Shown: in pieces, positions 18,811 through 31,322 of the stretch | Layout of the letters: every line of letters begins with the position of its first letter | Position numbering within the stretch: position 1 is the first letter of the stretch | Assembly: GCF_014269185.2 (NCBI RefSeq) | Contig: NZ_JABWRZ020000001.1 | Location: 645,001 to 709,000, forward strand | Direction of reading: 5' to 3' | Source of the DNA: Pseudomonas oryzicola | Lineage (GTDB): Bacteria; Pseudomonadota; Gammaproteobacteria; Pseudomonadales; Pseudomonadaceae | Length of the DNA stretch: 64,000 bases | Notes under the pieces: model-generated | What the model saw: the letters and a program-made list of their open reading frames with translations, nothing else | Database searches by the model: none | Told to the model about the DNA's origin: nothing | Program-made: the position numbers and the translations under genes

Positions 18811-19656
18811 TCAGCGTGGCAGCTTCAGATTGTTCCAGATGGCCAGGCTCGGTTCGGCCTGGTTCAAGGTATAGAAGTGCAGGCCTGGTGCGCCGCCTTG
18901 CAGCAGTTGCTCGCACATGCGGGTGATCACTTCCTCGCCGAATGCCTGGATGCTGGCGGTGTCATCGGCATAGGCTTCCAGCTGCTTGCGGATCCAGCGC
19001 GGGATCTCGGCGCCACAGGCGTCGGAGAAGCGTGCCAGTTTGCTGTAGTTGGTGATCGGCATGATGCCGGGCACTACCGGGATATTCATGCCCAGCTTCT
19101 GTGCGCGCTCGACGAAGTAGAAGTAGCTGTCGGCGTTGAAGAAGTACTGGGTGATGGCGCTGTCGGCACCGGCCTTGACCTTGTGCACGAAGTTGGCCAG
19201 GTCGGCCTCGAAGTTGCGTGCTTGTGGGTGCATCTCCGGGTAAGCAGCCACTTCCAGGTGGAAATGGTCAGCGGTTTCCTGGCGGATGAACTCGACAAGG
19301 TCGCTGGCGTAGCGTAGCTCGCCACTGGCCATGCCCATGCCCGAAGGCAGGTCGCCACGCAAGGCGACGATACGCTTGATGCCGGCGGCCTTGTACTCGG
19401 CCAGCAAGGTGCGCAGTTCGGCCTTGGTGTCACCCACGCACGACAGGTGCGGCGCGGCGGGGACCTTCACTTCGCTTTCCAGCTGCAGCACGGTGTTCAG
19501 TGTGCGGTCGCGGGTCGAGCCACCGGCACCGTATGTGCAGGAGAAGAAGTCCGGATTGTAGGCAGCCAGCTGGCGGGCGACGCCCATCAGCTTTTCGTGG
19601 CCGGCGTCGGTCTTGGTCGGGAAGAACTCGAAACTGTAGCGGCGTTCCTGGGACAT
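18811..19656 (-). CDS. metF: MetF, 5,10-methylenetetrahydrofolate reductase
   Basis: A 281-residue FAD enzyme that reduces 5,10-methylene-THF to 5-methyl-THF, supplying the methyl group for homocysteine remethylation. The N-terminal SFEFFPTK contains the conserved Glu; FFSCTYGAGGSTRDRT is the family flavin-site motif; IVALRGDLPSG and VPGIMPI follow. Length fits the bacterial single-domain form. AGAGGA about 8 bases upstream fixes the start at 19656. It lies 158 bases downstream of ahcY on the same strand and ends at a clear terminator, so ahcY-metF probably form one unit partly attenuated by the hairpin between them. Confidence 0.96.
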   Translation of the reverse strand: MSQERRYSFEFFPTKTDAGHEKLMGVARQLAAYNPDFFSCTYGAGGSTRDRTLNTVLQLESEVKVPAAPHLSCVGDTKAELRTLLAEYKAAGIKRIVALRGDLPSGMGMASGELRYASDLVEFIRQETADHFHLEVAAYPEMHPQARNFEADLANFVHKVKAGADSAITQYFFNADSYFYFVERAQKLGMNIPVVPGIMPITNYSKLARFSDACGAEIPRWIRKQLEAYADDTASIQAFGEEVITRMCEQLLQGGAPGLHFYTLNQAEPSLAIWNNLKLPR

Positions 19657-19702
19657 CAGACGTTCCTCTAGCAGCCCGCCTCAAGCAGCAAGCTGCAAAT
19701 AG

Positions 19703-19732
19703 AAGCCAGATCGGTGATGGCCGATCTGGCTT
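19703..19732 (-). terminator. Hairpin in the ahcY-metF gap (attenuator or partial terminator)
   Basis: Perfect 12-bp inverted repeat: AAGCCAGATCGG (19703-19714) and CCGATCTGGCTT (19721-19732) with a six-base loop. The downstream bases on the minus strand (CTATTTGC) are only mildly T-rich, so partial termination is more likely than a full stop. Flanking it are degenerate repeats built on AAGC(T/G)GCAAGC on both sides (19672-19699 and 19761-19816). Confidence 0.45.
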
Positions 19733-19814
19733 GGGCATCGTTCAACAAGTTTGAGCCTGGGCTGCAAGCGGCATGGGTGGGTTTTGCACCTGTCTGCCGC
19801 TTGAAGCTTGCCGC

Positions 19815-21452
<1,638 letters not shown>

Positions 21453-21519
21453 TCAATGGAGCGACAGCGACCGCTCTGCCATCATTGCTACATCGCAGCC
21501 AAGCAGGTCAGGAGTACAG

Positions 21520-21921
21520 ATGAACTTTCACACCCGCAAATGGGTTAAACCCGAAGACCTCAACCCCAATGGCACGCTGTTCGGTGGCAGCCTGTTGCGC
21601 TGGATCGACGAAGAGGCGGCGATCTACGCCATCGTCCAGCTGGGCAACCAGCGCGTAGTGACCAAATACATATCGGAAATCAACTTCGTCAGCGCCTCGC
21701 GCCAGGGCGACATCATCGAGCTGGGCATCACTGCCACCGAGTTCGGCCGTACCTCGATCACCCTCAAGTGCGAAGTGCGCAACAAGATCACCCGCAAGGC
21801 CATCCTCACGGTCGACAAGATGGTCTTCGTCAACCTTGGCGAGGATGGGTTGCCGGCGGCGCATGGGCGGACCGAGATCAAGTACATCCAGGACCAGTTC
21901 CCGGATTCGGCAGTGGAATGA
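21520..21921 (+). CDS. Acyl-CoA thioesterase, hot-dog fold (YciA-like)
   Basis: A 133-residue single hot-dog domain protein of the acyl-CoA hydrolase group. PNGTLFGGSLLRWIDEEAAIYA is the family motif, with the Asp thought to act in catalysis; VTKYISEINFVSASRQGDIIELG and the ITRKAILTVDKMVFVNL segment complete the domain. It should hydrolyse acyl-CoA thioesters as a homo-oligomer, with chain length unknown. AGGAG upstream fixes the ATG at 21520. It is divergent from ahcY across 295 bp and convergent with the antiporter gene. Confidence 0.88.
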   Translation: MNFHTRKWVKPEDLNPNGTLFGGSLLRWIDEEAAIYAIVQLGNQRVVTKYISEINFVSASRQGDIIELGITATEFGRTSITLKCEVRNKITRKAILTVDKMVFVNLGEDGLPAAHGRTEIKYIQDQFPDSAVE

Positions 21922-21926
21922 AAATT

Positions 21927-21949
21927 CTGGGGCTGCTTTGCGGCCCCAG
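21927..21949. terminator. Hairpin between convergent thioesterase and antiporter genes
   Basis: CTGGGGC (21927-21933) pairs with GCCCCAG (21943-21949) over a nine-base loop, six bases after the thioesterase stop and just before the antiporter stop. No strong T-tract follows on either strand. Confidence 0.55.
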
Positions 21950-21953
21950 GATC

Positions 21954-23189
21954 TCAAGGCAGAGCGCTGACCTTGCGCACCACCCGCCCGATGCTCAAGC
22001 CCTGCACCAGGATCGACGACAGCACCACGATGTAGGTGATCGACAGCAGCAGGTCGCGCTCCTCGCCCAAAGGCAGCGACAGTGCCAGGGCCACCGACAC
22101 CCCTCCGCGCAGGCCACCCCAGGTCAGCACCCGTACCGTGCCCTTGGGCACCGCGCGCCAGCGCCGCAGCAAGACGATCGCCGGAGCTACGGTCAACAGT
22201 CGTGACAGCAGCACCGCCAGCGCCAGTACACCGCCGGCTGCCAGGTGCAGCCAGTTGAACGGCAGCAGTAACAGTTCCAGGCCGATCAGCGCGAACAGCA
22301 GGGCATTGAGCATGTCGTCGATCAGCTCCCAGAACCCGTCCATATAGCGGCGGGTCATGTCGTTCATCGCCAGGTTGCGCCCCAGGTTGCCGATGATCAG
22401 GCCGGCTACCACCATGGCGATCGGCGCCGAAACGTGCAGTTCGTAGCACATGGCCGAGCCCCCGATGACCAGCGCCAGGGTGAGCATCACTTCCACCTGG
22501 TACTGCTCGACGCTCTTGATCATGCGGTAGGTGGCGTAGCCGATCAGGCCGCCGAACACTACCCCGCCAATGGCCTCGCGGGCGAACAGGATCGCCGTGT
22601 CGGTCATGCTCGGGGTTTCGCCCAGGCGGATGATGCCGAGCAACACGGTGAACACCACCACTGCGGTGCCATCGTTGAACAGCGATTCGCCGACAATGGT
22701 GGTTTTGAGCGGTTTGGAGGCATTGGCGGTACGTAACGCGCCAAGCACGGCAATCGGGTCGGTAGGCGAGATCAGGGCACCGAACAGCAAGCAGTAGATC
22801 AACGGCACCTGCCAGCCGAACAGGGCGAACACCCAGTGCGACAGGTAACCGATGACCACCGTGGCAATCAGGACGCCGACGGTGGCCAGCAGGCCGATCG
22901 GCCAGCGGTAGCTGCGCAGGTCGGAGAGGTTGACGTGCAAGGCGCCGGCGAACAGCAGGAATGCCAGCATCCAGTGCATCAGCAAGTCATTGAAGTCGAT
23001 CTGGTTCATCAGCCCTTCGACGCGTTCTTCCAGGCCAGGGAAGCCGATCAGGCTCAGGCCCTGCAGCATCAGGGAAAACAGCAGCGCCGTGACCATCACG
23101 CCAATGGCGGGGGGCAGGCCGATGAAACGGTAATTGACGTAGGTGAGGAGGGTGGTGAGGCAGATAAATGCGGCAACTAGTTCAAGCAT
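21954..23189 (-). CDS. Na+/H+ antiporter, CPA1/NhaP type
   Basis: A 411-residue inner-membrane protein with about 12 hydrophobic helices. It has the CPA1 signature ALISPTDPIAVLGAL and the ESLFNDGTAVVVF motif containing the transport-site Asn-Asp. It should exchange cytoplasmic Na+ or K+ for protons in pH and salt homeostasis. There is no long C-terminal regulatory tail. The start at 23189 is the first Met of the first membrane helix, with AGGA upstream; the preceding in-frame stretch lies in the structured intergenic region. Cation specificity cannot be told from the sequence. Confidence 0.88.
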   Translation of the reverse strand: MLELVAAFICLTTLLTYVNYRFIGLPPAIGVMVTALLFSLMLQGLSLIGFPGLEERVEGLMNQIDFNDLLMHWMLAFLLFAGALHVNLSDLRSYRWPIGLLATVGVLIATVVIGYLSHWVFALFGWQVPLIYCLLFGALISPTDPIAVLGALRTANASKPLKTTIVGESLFNDGTAVVVFTVLLGIIRLGETPSMTDTAILFAREAIGGVVFGGLIGYATYRMIKSVEQYQVEVMLTLALVIGGSAMCYELHVSAPIAMVVAGLIIGNLGRNLAMNDMTRRYMDGFWELIDDMLNALLFALIGLELLLLPFNWLHLAAGGVLALAVLLSRLLTVAPAIVLLRRWRAVPKGTVRVLTWGGLRGGVSVALALSLPLGEERDLLLSITYIVVLSSILVQGLSIGRVVRKVSALP

Positions 23190-23334
23190 CCTGAATCCTG
23201 TGACAGTGGCTTCCAAGTCATAACCCGAATGGCTCGGGCAGTTCTTTGATGATCTGGCGAGGGGCTCGGGGCACAGGATTTGACCAGAATTGCTGGAAGC
23301 GTTCCGTGTGCTTACAGCTGGAGGGTGCAATTAT

Positions 23335-23437
23335 GCAACGTGGCCATGTCTGTGAGGCCATGGTTGTCAGCCGGTTTGCAAGACTCAAGTCATGCGCCAG
23401 GGCTGACAACCATGGCGTAACAGGTTCGGCACGTTGC
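23335..23437. repeat. 103-nt long imperfect palindrome (possible structured RNA or MITE remnant)
   Basis: The central stem is a perfect 16-bp inverted repeat, 23357-23372 against 23401-23416 (arm core CCATGGTTGTCAGCC). The 28-base loop contains its own hairpin, GACT-CA-AGTC at 23382-23391. Moving outward, CTGT/ACAG pairs symmetrically across a 3x3 internal loop, then GCAACGTG (23335-23342) pairs with CACGTTGC (23430-23437). It does not look like the REPs elsewhere in the window. Confidence 0.75.
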
Positions 23438-23440
23438 AAC

Positions 23441-23490
23441 AAATGTGGGAGCGGATTTATCCGCGATGCGCCGCGCGGGCGGCGCTCGAT
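23441..23490. repeat. REP-like element upstream of the EamA transporter gene
   Basis: GTGGGAGCGGATTTATCCGCGATG followed by a GCGCCGCGCGGGCGGCGC palindrome. The GGAGCGG ... CCGCGA core is the common pseudomonad REP stem. Confidence 0.55.
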
Positions 23491-23589
23491 CTAACAGGCG
23501 CTGAATCCCCATCGGCGAACACATCCCGGGCAACCCGACCGCCAACGCTATATATTCATCCCTCGAAAACGTCACAAGGACCCAAAGGC

Positions 23590-24423
23590 GTGCTGGCAAC
23601 TTCCCTGGTTCTGATCGCCGCCCTGCTGCATGCGACCTGGAATACCCTGATCAAATTCAGCGGCGAACGCCTGCTGGTGATTGCCAGCATGGACACGGTG
23701 GCGCTGGCCTTCGCGGTGTTTGCCGTGGCCTTCGCCGAGGTGCCGCCGGCCAGCGTCTGGCCGTGGCTGCTGGCCTCGGCGCTGGCCGAGCAGTTGTACC
23801 GCTTCCTGCTGATCCAGGCCTATCGCGTGGGCGACCTGGGGCTGGTCTACCCGCTGATGCGCGGGCTGTCGCCCCTGGTGGTGCTGGCACTCACCCTCGC
23901 CTTTGCCGGCGAATCGCTGAGCCAGCAGCAGATCGTCGGCATCCTGCTGATCCCTTGTGGCATGGCCTGCCTGTTGTGGCAGGGTGGGGGTGGTGAGCGG
24001 CTACCCTGGTCGATGCTGCCGGTGGTCGCCCTGATTGGCCTGTGCATCGGCTGCTACACCTGGTTTGACGGTCAGGCCGTGCGCCTGTGGGGCAAACCCT
24101 GGGATTACCTGGTGTGGCTGACGTTGCTCAGCGCCTGGCCCTTTCCGTTGCTGGCCAGCGTGGCGCGACGTGCGCCGTTCATACTGTTCTGGCGCCTGCA
24201 GTGGCGCCTGGGGTTGGCGGTCGGCCTGTGCGTGTTGCTCAGTTATGCCTTGGTGCTGTGGGCCATGCACCTCGGCTCGGTGGCTGAGGCGGCGGCGCTG
24301 CGGGAATTGAGCGTGATCCTGGTGGTAGTGCTGGGCATGCGCTACCTCAAAGAACCTTTTGGTCGGCCCCGACTCCTGGCTTGCGGGCTGGTGTTGGCCG
24401 GCATGTTGATAATGAAGCTTTGA
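23590..24423 (+). CDS. EamA/DMT-superfamily transporter
   Basis: A 277-residue polytopic membrane protein with ten predicted hydrophobic helices in two EamA repeats. Typical features are the early HATWNTLIKFSGE segment and RELSVILVVVLGMRYLKEPFG near helix 9-10. Members export or exchange small metabolites, and the substrate is unknown here. The start is a GTG at 23590 with AAGGA about 9 bases upstream; a longer in-frame reading from 23434 would cross the REP and is rejected. The MAPEG gene follows after 28 bases and is probably cotranscribed. Confidence 0.85.
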   Translation: MLATSLVLIAALLHATWNTLIKFSGERLLVIASMDTVALAFAVFAVAFAEVPPASVWPWLLASALAEQLYRFLLIQAYRVGDLGLVYPLMRGLSPLVVLALTLAFAGESLSQQQIVGILLIPCGMACLLWQGGGGERLPWSMLPVVALIGLCIGCYTWFDGQAVRLWGKPWDYLVWLTLLSAWPFPLLASVARRAPFILFWRLQWRLGLAVGLCVLLSYALVLWAMHLGSVAEAAALRELSVILVVVLGMRYLKEPFGRPRLLACGLVLAGMLIMKL

Positions 24424-24451
24424 CCTCGAGACTGAACAAGGAGTCCTGCCT

Positions 24452-24835
24452 ATGACCGTTGCCCTGTGGTGCATTCTGATCGCGTTGGTGTTGCCACCCC
24501 TGTGCGGGCTGATCGCCAAGGTAAGTGGCCGTTTCGGCCTGAAAGACAACCACGACCCGCGCGCTTTCCTGGATACGCTTTCCGGCCTGCCACGCCGTGC
24601 ACATGCCGCCCAGCAGAACAGCTACGAGGCCTTTCCGGCGTTTGCCGCGGCGGTGCTGGTGGCCGATATCGTCGGCAATGCCGAGCAGGTGACCCAGGAT
24701 GTGCTGGGGGTGATGTACATCACCAGCCGCTTGCTTTACATCATCTGCTACCTGGCGGACTGGGCCGTGCTGCGCTCGCTGGTGTGGTTTGCCGGGATGG
24801 CGATGATCGTGGCGTTCTTTGTAGTTTCCATCTGA
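24452..24835 (+). CDS. MAPEG family integral membrane protein
   Basis: A 127-residue protein with four hydrophobic helices. It belongs to the MAPEG family (membrane-associated proteins in eicosanoid and glutathione metabolism). The family pattern is seen in RAHAAQQNSYEAFPAFAAAVL (conserved Arg, Asn, Glu) and ITSRLLYIICYLADW. Bacterial members are poorly characterised, and some have glutathione transferase or peroxidase activity. AAGGAG precedes the ATG at good spacing. It ends at a REP that separates it from the convergent mltA. Confidence 0.88.
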   Translation: MTVALWCILIALVLPPLCGLIAKVSGRFGLKDNHDPRAFLDTLSGLPRRAHAAQQNSYEAFPAFAAAVLVADIVGNAEQVTQDVLGVMYITSRLLYIICYLADWAVLRSLVWFAGMAMIVAFFVVSI

Positions 24836-24845
24836 AAACCGGGGG

Positions 24846-24876
24846 GCCTGATTCGCGGGCAAGCCCGCGAAGAGCC
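24846..24876. repeat. REP element between MAPEG gene and mltA
   Basis: Core ATTCGCGGGCAAGCCCGCGAAGAG forms a GC-rich hairpin (TTCGCGGGC/GCCCGCGAA) between two convergent genes. Same family as the units near 48411 and 59225. Confidence 0.7.
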
Positions 24877-24885
24877 CACCGCCGA

Positions 24886-26037
24886 TCAAGGCACCTTTGG
24901 TACTTCAGGCAACGGCTTGCCCTTGGGCCACAGCATCCAGATCTGCCCTTGCTGCTTCATGTTCCCGGCCAGTTCCCCGGCTTCCGGCCCGGTGCCCCAG
25001 AACAGGTCGGCCCGCACCTCACCCGTAATCGCCCCTCCGGTATCCTGAGCCGCCACCGGGCGTACCACCGGGGTTGCGTCCGGGCGGGTGGTGGATAGCC
25101 AGAGCAGGCTACCCAGCGGAATCACCTTGCGGTCGATCGCTACGCTGTACCCAGCGGTCAGCGGCACGTTCAGCGAACCGCGCGGGCCTTCGTTGCTGTC
25201 GGGGCGGGTGCTGAAGAATACGTAGCTGGGGTTGCTGGCCAGCAGCTCCGGTACGCGCTGCGGGTTGGCCTGGGCCCAGGCGTGAATGGCGCCCATGCTG
25301 ACTTCTTCCTTTTTCAGCTGGCCTTGTTCCACCAGCCAGCGCCCGATCGGCCGGTATGGATGGCCGTTCTGGTCGGCGTAGCCCAGGCGCAGCTGGCGGC
25401 CGTCTTCCAGTTGCACCCGGCCGGAACCCTGGACCTGCAGGAACTGCAAATCCATAGGATCGGTCAGCCAGGCCAGCACTGGTGCCTTGGCGCCGTCGCG
25501 GTTGATGACTTCGGCGGTGTCGTAAGGCTTGAGTACCCGCCCGTCGAGACGACCGCGCAGGCGTTTGCCCTTGAGCTCGGGGTACACGCTGGCCAGGTCG
25601 ACCACGATCATGTCATCAGGAATACCGTAGACCGGCACGTGGTTGGTTGCCGACTGCTTCAGGCTGCCGGGGTAGACCGGTTCGTAGTAGCCGGTAATCA
25701 GGCCATGGGCGTTGTTCTCGGCGGAACGCAGGCCGTATACCTCCAGGTTCTGCTCCAGGAATGTGCGGACCTGGGCGGCGCTGGCCGTGGCACTGCCGGC
25801 GGCTTCGCAGGTGGCGGCCCACACCGGGTCGCGCGCGAGCTTCTCGCAACCGCTGCGCCAGGCATAGAAGCCGGCTAGCAAGTCTTCGTCGCTGACTGCC
25901 GGCAGGTCATTCCAGGTGGCCGGGACGTAGGTGGCAATGGCGTGGGGCTCCGGCTTGGCGTTCTCGCCGCCGTTGCAGCCGGCCAGCAAAGCCAGCACCG
26001 GGAGCGTCCAGGCCAGATGGCGCAGGGCTGATTTCAT
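24886..26037 (-). CDS. mltA: MltA, membrane-bound lytic murein transglycosylase A
   Basis: A 383-residue lipoprotein that cleaves peptidoglycan glycan strands, forming 1,6-anhydromuramic ends. The signal peptide ends in a lipobox LLAGC (Cys at about residue 21), which anchors it to the outer membrane. The C-terminal 3D domain carries AAQDTGGAITGEVRADLFWG with the catalytic Asp region; ITGYYEPVYPGS and SAIDR-like VAIDRKVIPLGSLLW are other family motifs. AGGA precedes the start. It is divergent from the cytochrome c-prime-like gene across 119 bp and ends at a REP. Confidence 0.95.
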   Translation of the reverse strand: MKSALRHLAWTLPVLALLAGCNGGENAKPEPHAIATYVPATWNDLPAVSDEDLLAGFYAWRSGCEKLARDPVWAATCEAAGSATASAAQVRTFLEQNLEVYGLRSAENNAHGLITGYYEPVYPGSLKQSATNHVPVYGIPDDMIVVDLASVYPELKGKRLRGRLDGRVLKPYDTAEVINRDGAKAPVLAWLTDPMDLQFLQVQGSGRVQLEDGRQLRLGYADQNGHPYRPIGRWLVEQGQLKKEEVSMGAIHAWAQANPQRVPELLASNPSYVFFSTRPDSNEGPRGSLNVPLTAGYSVAIDRKVIPLGSLLWLSTTRPDATPVVRPVAAQDTGGAITGEVRADLFWGTGPEAGELAGNMKQQGQIWMLWPKGKPLPEVPKVP

Positions 26038-26156
26038 GTGTGCATTCCTGTCATGGGCGAAGATGAATATTCACCCCTGTATTTCATGTGGCTATTGGTC
26101 TTTGGCCCGCGGGCAGCGATACTGGCCGCCCATTTGCGCAGGCCGAAGTGAGTGTG

Positions 26157-26615
26157 ATGTTGAAGCGATTGACCGTTGTTCTGCTGGCAGCATTGGCCCT
26201 GGGCGGCGCCTTGAGTGGTTGCGACCGGGTCGACCCCAACTCGCCGCTGGGCAAGCGCAAGGTAATCTTCAAGGACATGCTCAGAACCAGCGAAGACCTG
26301 GGCGGCATGTTGCGTGGCCGGCTGCCTTTCGATGGGGTGAAGTTCGCCGACGGTGCTCAGAAGCTGGACAACCTCGCGCACCAGCCCTGGCAACACTTTC
26401 CACAGGTGCGTGATGGTGGCGACAGCAGCGCTCGCGCCGAGGTATGGGAACGCCAGGCACGCTTTCACGACCTGGCCCGGCAGCTGGAAGGCGTCACAGG
26501 CGAACTGGCCGATATCAGCCGTAGTCAGCCGCTCGATGCTGCGCAGTTGAAGGCGCCGATGGACAAGGTCGAAGCGGCGTGCAAGGCCTGTCATACCGAA
26601 TTTCGTAATCATTGA
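26157..26615 (+). CDS. Cytochrome c-prime/c556-like lipoprotein
   Basis: A 152-residue exported protein. The N-terminus is a lipoprotein signal with lipobox LSGC (GGALSGCDRV). The body is a four-helix-bundle-like sequence, and the only heme motif, CKACH, is ten residues from the C-terminus, which is the layout of cytochrome c-prime and c556. The heme would be attached in the periplasm and the protein tethered to a membrane. Partner and reaction are unknown; these cytochromes often handle small ligands or stress electrons. The start at 26157 is the Met before the signal peptide, while the 23-residue in-frame extension lacks signal character. Confidence 0.8.
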   Translation: MLKRLTVVLLAALALGGALSGCDRVDPNSPLGKRKVIFKDMLRTSEDLGGMLRGRLPFDGVKFADGAQKLDNLAHQPWQHFPQVRDGGDSSARAEVWERQARFHDLARQLEGVTGELADISRSQPLDAAQLKAPMDKVEAACKACHTEFRNH

Positions 26616-26635
26616 TGGCTTGCATGGCTCTGTCT

Positions 26636-26665
26636 GCAGGCGCGACACAAGGCCGCGCCTACAGT
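26636..26665. repeat. REP element between cytochrome lipoprotein and DUF1090 genes
   Basis: TGCAGGCGCGACACAAGGCCGCGCCTACAG: arms TGCAGGCGCG and CGCGCCTACA flank an ACACAAGGC loop. It is the CGCGACACAAGGCCGC family that also forms the pair at 33546-33617. Confidence 0.7.
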
Positions 26666-26685
26666 GATCGCGTTTGCCGCTGGCC

Positions 26686-27078
26686 TTAGCGGTCCAGGTC
26701 CTCCACCGCTTCCTGCAACTCCTTGCGCGACTCGGCCAGCTTGTCCTTGCGCTTGTTGATCTTCTCGGAATCGCCTTTCCTCTCGGCCTTTTTCAGGTCC
26801 TTTTCGCGCTGGGCCACTTCGTGACGGGCTTCGAGCACTTTCTGCTCGCGTTCCTTGCGCAGGCCAGCATCGGTACAGTTGTCGACCCCACGCAGCGCCT
26901 CTTCCAACCCCGAGACCTGGGCGGAGTTGCCCTGGTCACGGGCAATCTTCAACTGGTTCTCGATGGCGCTGCGCTTGGCCGCGCAGCCGGTCAGGCCGGC
27001 ATCCGGCTGGGCAGCCTGGGCGGCGCCAGCGGCAAGGCCAAGTGTCGCGAGCAGGAAAAGGGTCGAAATACGTTTCAT
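26686..27078 (-). CDS. DUF1090 (YqjC-like) periplasmic protein
   Basis: A 130-residue secreted protein with a signal peptide (MKRISTLFLLATLGLAAG ... AQA). The mature part has one CAAKRSAIENQLKIARDQGN motif, a second Cys in GVDNC, and a long charged helical C-terminal half rich in Lys and Glu (EREQKVLEARHEVAQREKDL), probably coiled coil. This is the DUF1090 family, of unknown function. The two cysteines could form one disulfide. The start at 27078 is chosen at the signal peptide Met, with GGAG upstream. It is a single gene between a REP and a 132-bp gap before ligB. Confidence 0.82.
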   Translation of the reverse strand: MKRISTLFLLATLGLAAGAAQAAQPDAGLTGCAAKRSAIENQLKIARDQGNSAQVSGLEEALRGVDNCTDAGLRKEREQKVLEARHEVAQREKDLKKAERKGDSEKINKRKDKLAESRKELQEAVEDLDR

Positions 27079-27210
27079 GAAAAGCCTCCTTGACGGGGCG
27101 GGGCAGCAAAAGTTGAGGGAAATCCTGCCTTGGTTTTGCTCATTTAGAAACCCTTGTTGCACCTTTCTGGTGGAATCTCGGAATATCCCTGCAGGTAGAT
27201 GGGTAAAAAA

Positions 27211-30247
<3,037 letters not shown>

Positions 30248-30265
30248 CTCGAAGGTTCCTGAAAT

Positions 30266-31258
30266 TTACCGATGGTGTATGTCGCCAGCCGTCCGCTGAA
30301 AATGGCGGACCTGGATCTGGAAACCGTTACGCAAGCCCACGTACAGGCTGTCCCCAGGGGTCAGCCCGGCTGCCGTGGCCCAACGAGCCAGGTCGTCCTG
30401 TTCAAAACCGAGCCAGAGGTCGCCGCAGGCTTCCCGCGCCCAGCCCTGGTCATGGCTGCACAGTTCGGTGACCAACAGGCTGCCGCCTGCCTTCACCCGT
30501 TTGGCCAGCTGGCGCAGGGCCAGGGCCGGATCGCTGAAATGGTGCAAGACCATGTTCAGCACAACGCAGTCGGCTTCCACATCCGTTGCACCCAGTGCAT
30601 CGGCCAACTGCAGGTTTACATTACCCAACCGTTCGCGTTCGCAGACCTGGCGTGCCAGTTCGAGCATGGTCGGGCTGTTGTCCAGCGCGGTGACCTGGGC
30701 AAAGCGGCGGGCCAGGTCCGGCAGGAAGCCGCCGTCGCCGGGGCCGACCTCCAGGGCACTGGCGGCCAGATCAAAGTTCAGTTTGTCGAGCAGCGCCAGC
30801 AGGCTTTCGCGGTACTGCGGCAGGCCGGCGATCAGGTCCTGCTGGGCGCGAAACTTTTCTTCCACACGGAGGAAGAAATCCTGGCTGGTGGCGGCACGAC
30901 GTTGCTGCACCTGGGCAATGCGAGCTTGCACCTCTGCCGGGAGGGCCAGGTCGTCGACCTCTTCGAGCAGTGCTGCATGCAGCCTGCCGCCAAGACGCAA
31001 GCTGTCGGGCAGGGCCCGGCGATAGAAAATGGCGTTGCCTTCGCGGCGGGTGGCGACCAGTTCGGCCTGGGCCAGCACCTTCAGGTGATGGCTCATGCCC
31101 GATTGTCCAACGTCGAAGATCTGCGCCAGTTCCAGCACGCCGAACGAGTCGTTGGCCAGGGCGCGCAACACGTTCAGGCGCAACTCGTCGCCACTGGCTT
31201 TGCACAGGGCAGCCAATGTTTCGCATTGCTTGGGGATCAATTGCGCACGAAGGTTCAT
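30266..31258 (-). CDS. ArsR-family regulator fused to a SAM-dependent methyltransferase domain (SahR-like)
   Basis: A 330-residue two-domain protein. Residues about 15-85 form an ArsR winged helix with recognition helix DVGQSGMSHHLKVL and wing TRREGNAIFYR. The Cys metal box of metal-sensing ArsR proteins is absent. Residues about 165-310 form a class I methyltransferase fold with motif I ALEVGPGDGG (169-178), acidic VTALDNS and VLNMVLHHF. This architecture, placed before metK, matches the SahR-type regulators described for SAM-cycle control, so SAM or SAH is the likely effector. A perfect palindrome at 31299-31322 is the obvious operator. Enzymatic methyltransfer is not excluded. Confidence 0.85.
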   Translation of the reverse strand: MNLRAQLIPKQCETLAALCKASGDELRLNVLRALANDSFGVLELAQIFDVGQSGMSHHLKVLAQAELVATRREGNAIFYRRALPDSLRLGGRLHAALLEEVDDLALPAEVQARIAQVQQRRAATSQDFFLRVEEKFRAQQDLIAGLPQYRESLLALLDKLNFDLAASALEVGPGDGGFLPDLARRFAQVTALDNSPTMLELARQVCERERLGNVNLQLADALGATDVEADCVVLNMVLHHFSDPALALRQLAKRVKAGGSLLVTELCSHDQGWAREACGDLWLGFEQDDLARWATAAGLTPGDSLYVGLRNGFQIQVRHFQRTAGDIHHR

Positions 31259-31266
31259 GGGGCGGC

Positions 31267-31295
31267 AGTCTAGACAGGCATCGTTGCCCTAGCAA
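31267..31295 (-). promoter_or_regulatory. Candidate promoter of the regulator-metK operon
   Basis: Minus strand TTGCTA (31295-31290) and TAGACT (31272-31267) with exactly 17 bp between, four of six matches each. It lies directly next to the operator palindrome. A second inverted repeat TTGCCCT-AGCA-AGGGCAA (31284-31301) spans the -35. Weak boxes, so provisional. Confidence 0.4.
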
Positions 31296-31298
31296 GGG

Positions 31299-31322
31299 CA
31301 ATATCAAAAAGTTTTGATATTG
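31299..31322. promoter_or_regulatory. Perfect palindromic operator between the ArsR-methyltransferase gene and tkt
   Basis: Arms CAATATCAAAA (31299-31309) and TTTTGATATTG (31312-31322) are exact reverse complements with a two-base centre. Size, symmetry and AT content fit ArsR-family operators. The position lets one dimer influence both the regulator-metK operon and the divergent tkt gene. Confidence 0.8.

Larger units (their letters stand above)
23190..23589. other. 400-bp intergenic region with a long fold-back sequence and a REP
   Basis: No credible gene is present. The region holds a 103-base imperfect palindrome (23335-23437), described separately, followed by a REP-like unit (23441-23490, GTGGGAGCGGATTTATCCGC) and then an AT-rich stretch (CTATATATTC around 23550) likely to contain the EamA gene promoter. 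The antiporter promoter should lie between 23190 and about 23300. Confidence 0.6.

Noticed and set aside
23218..23599. Short ORFs within the antiporter-EamA intergenic region
   Set aside because: They run through the palindrome and REP, lack ribosome sites and show no protein-like composition.
30266..31258. Metal-sensing ArsR repressor
   Set aside because: The cysteine metal box in the recognition region is missing and a methyltransferase domain is fused, so a metal-sensing role is unlikely.
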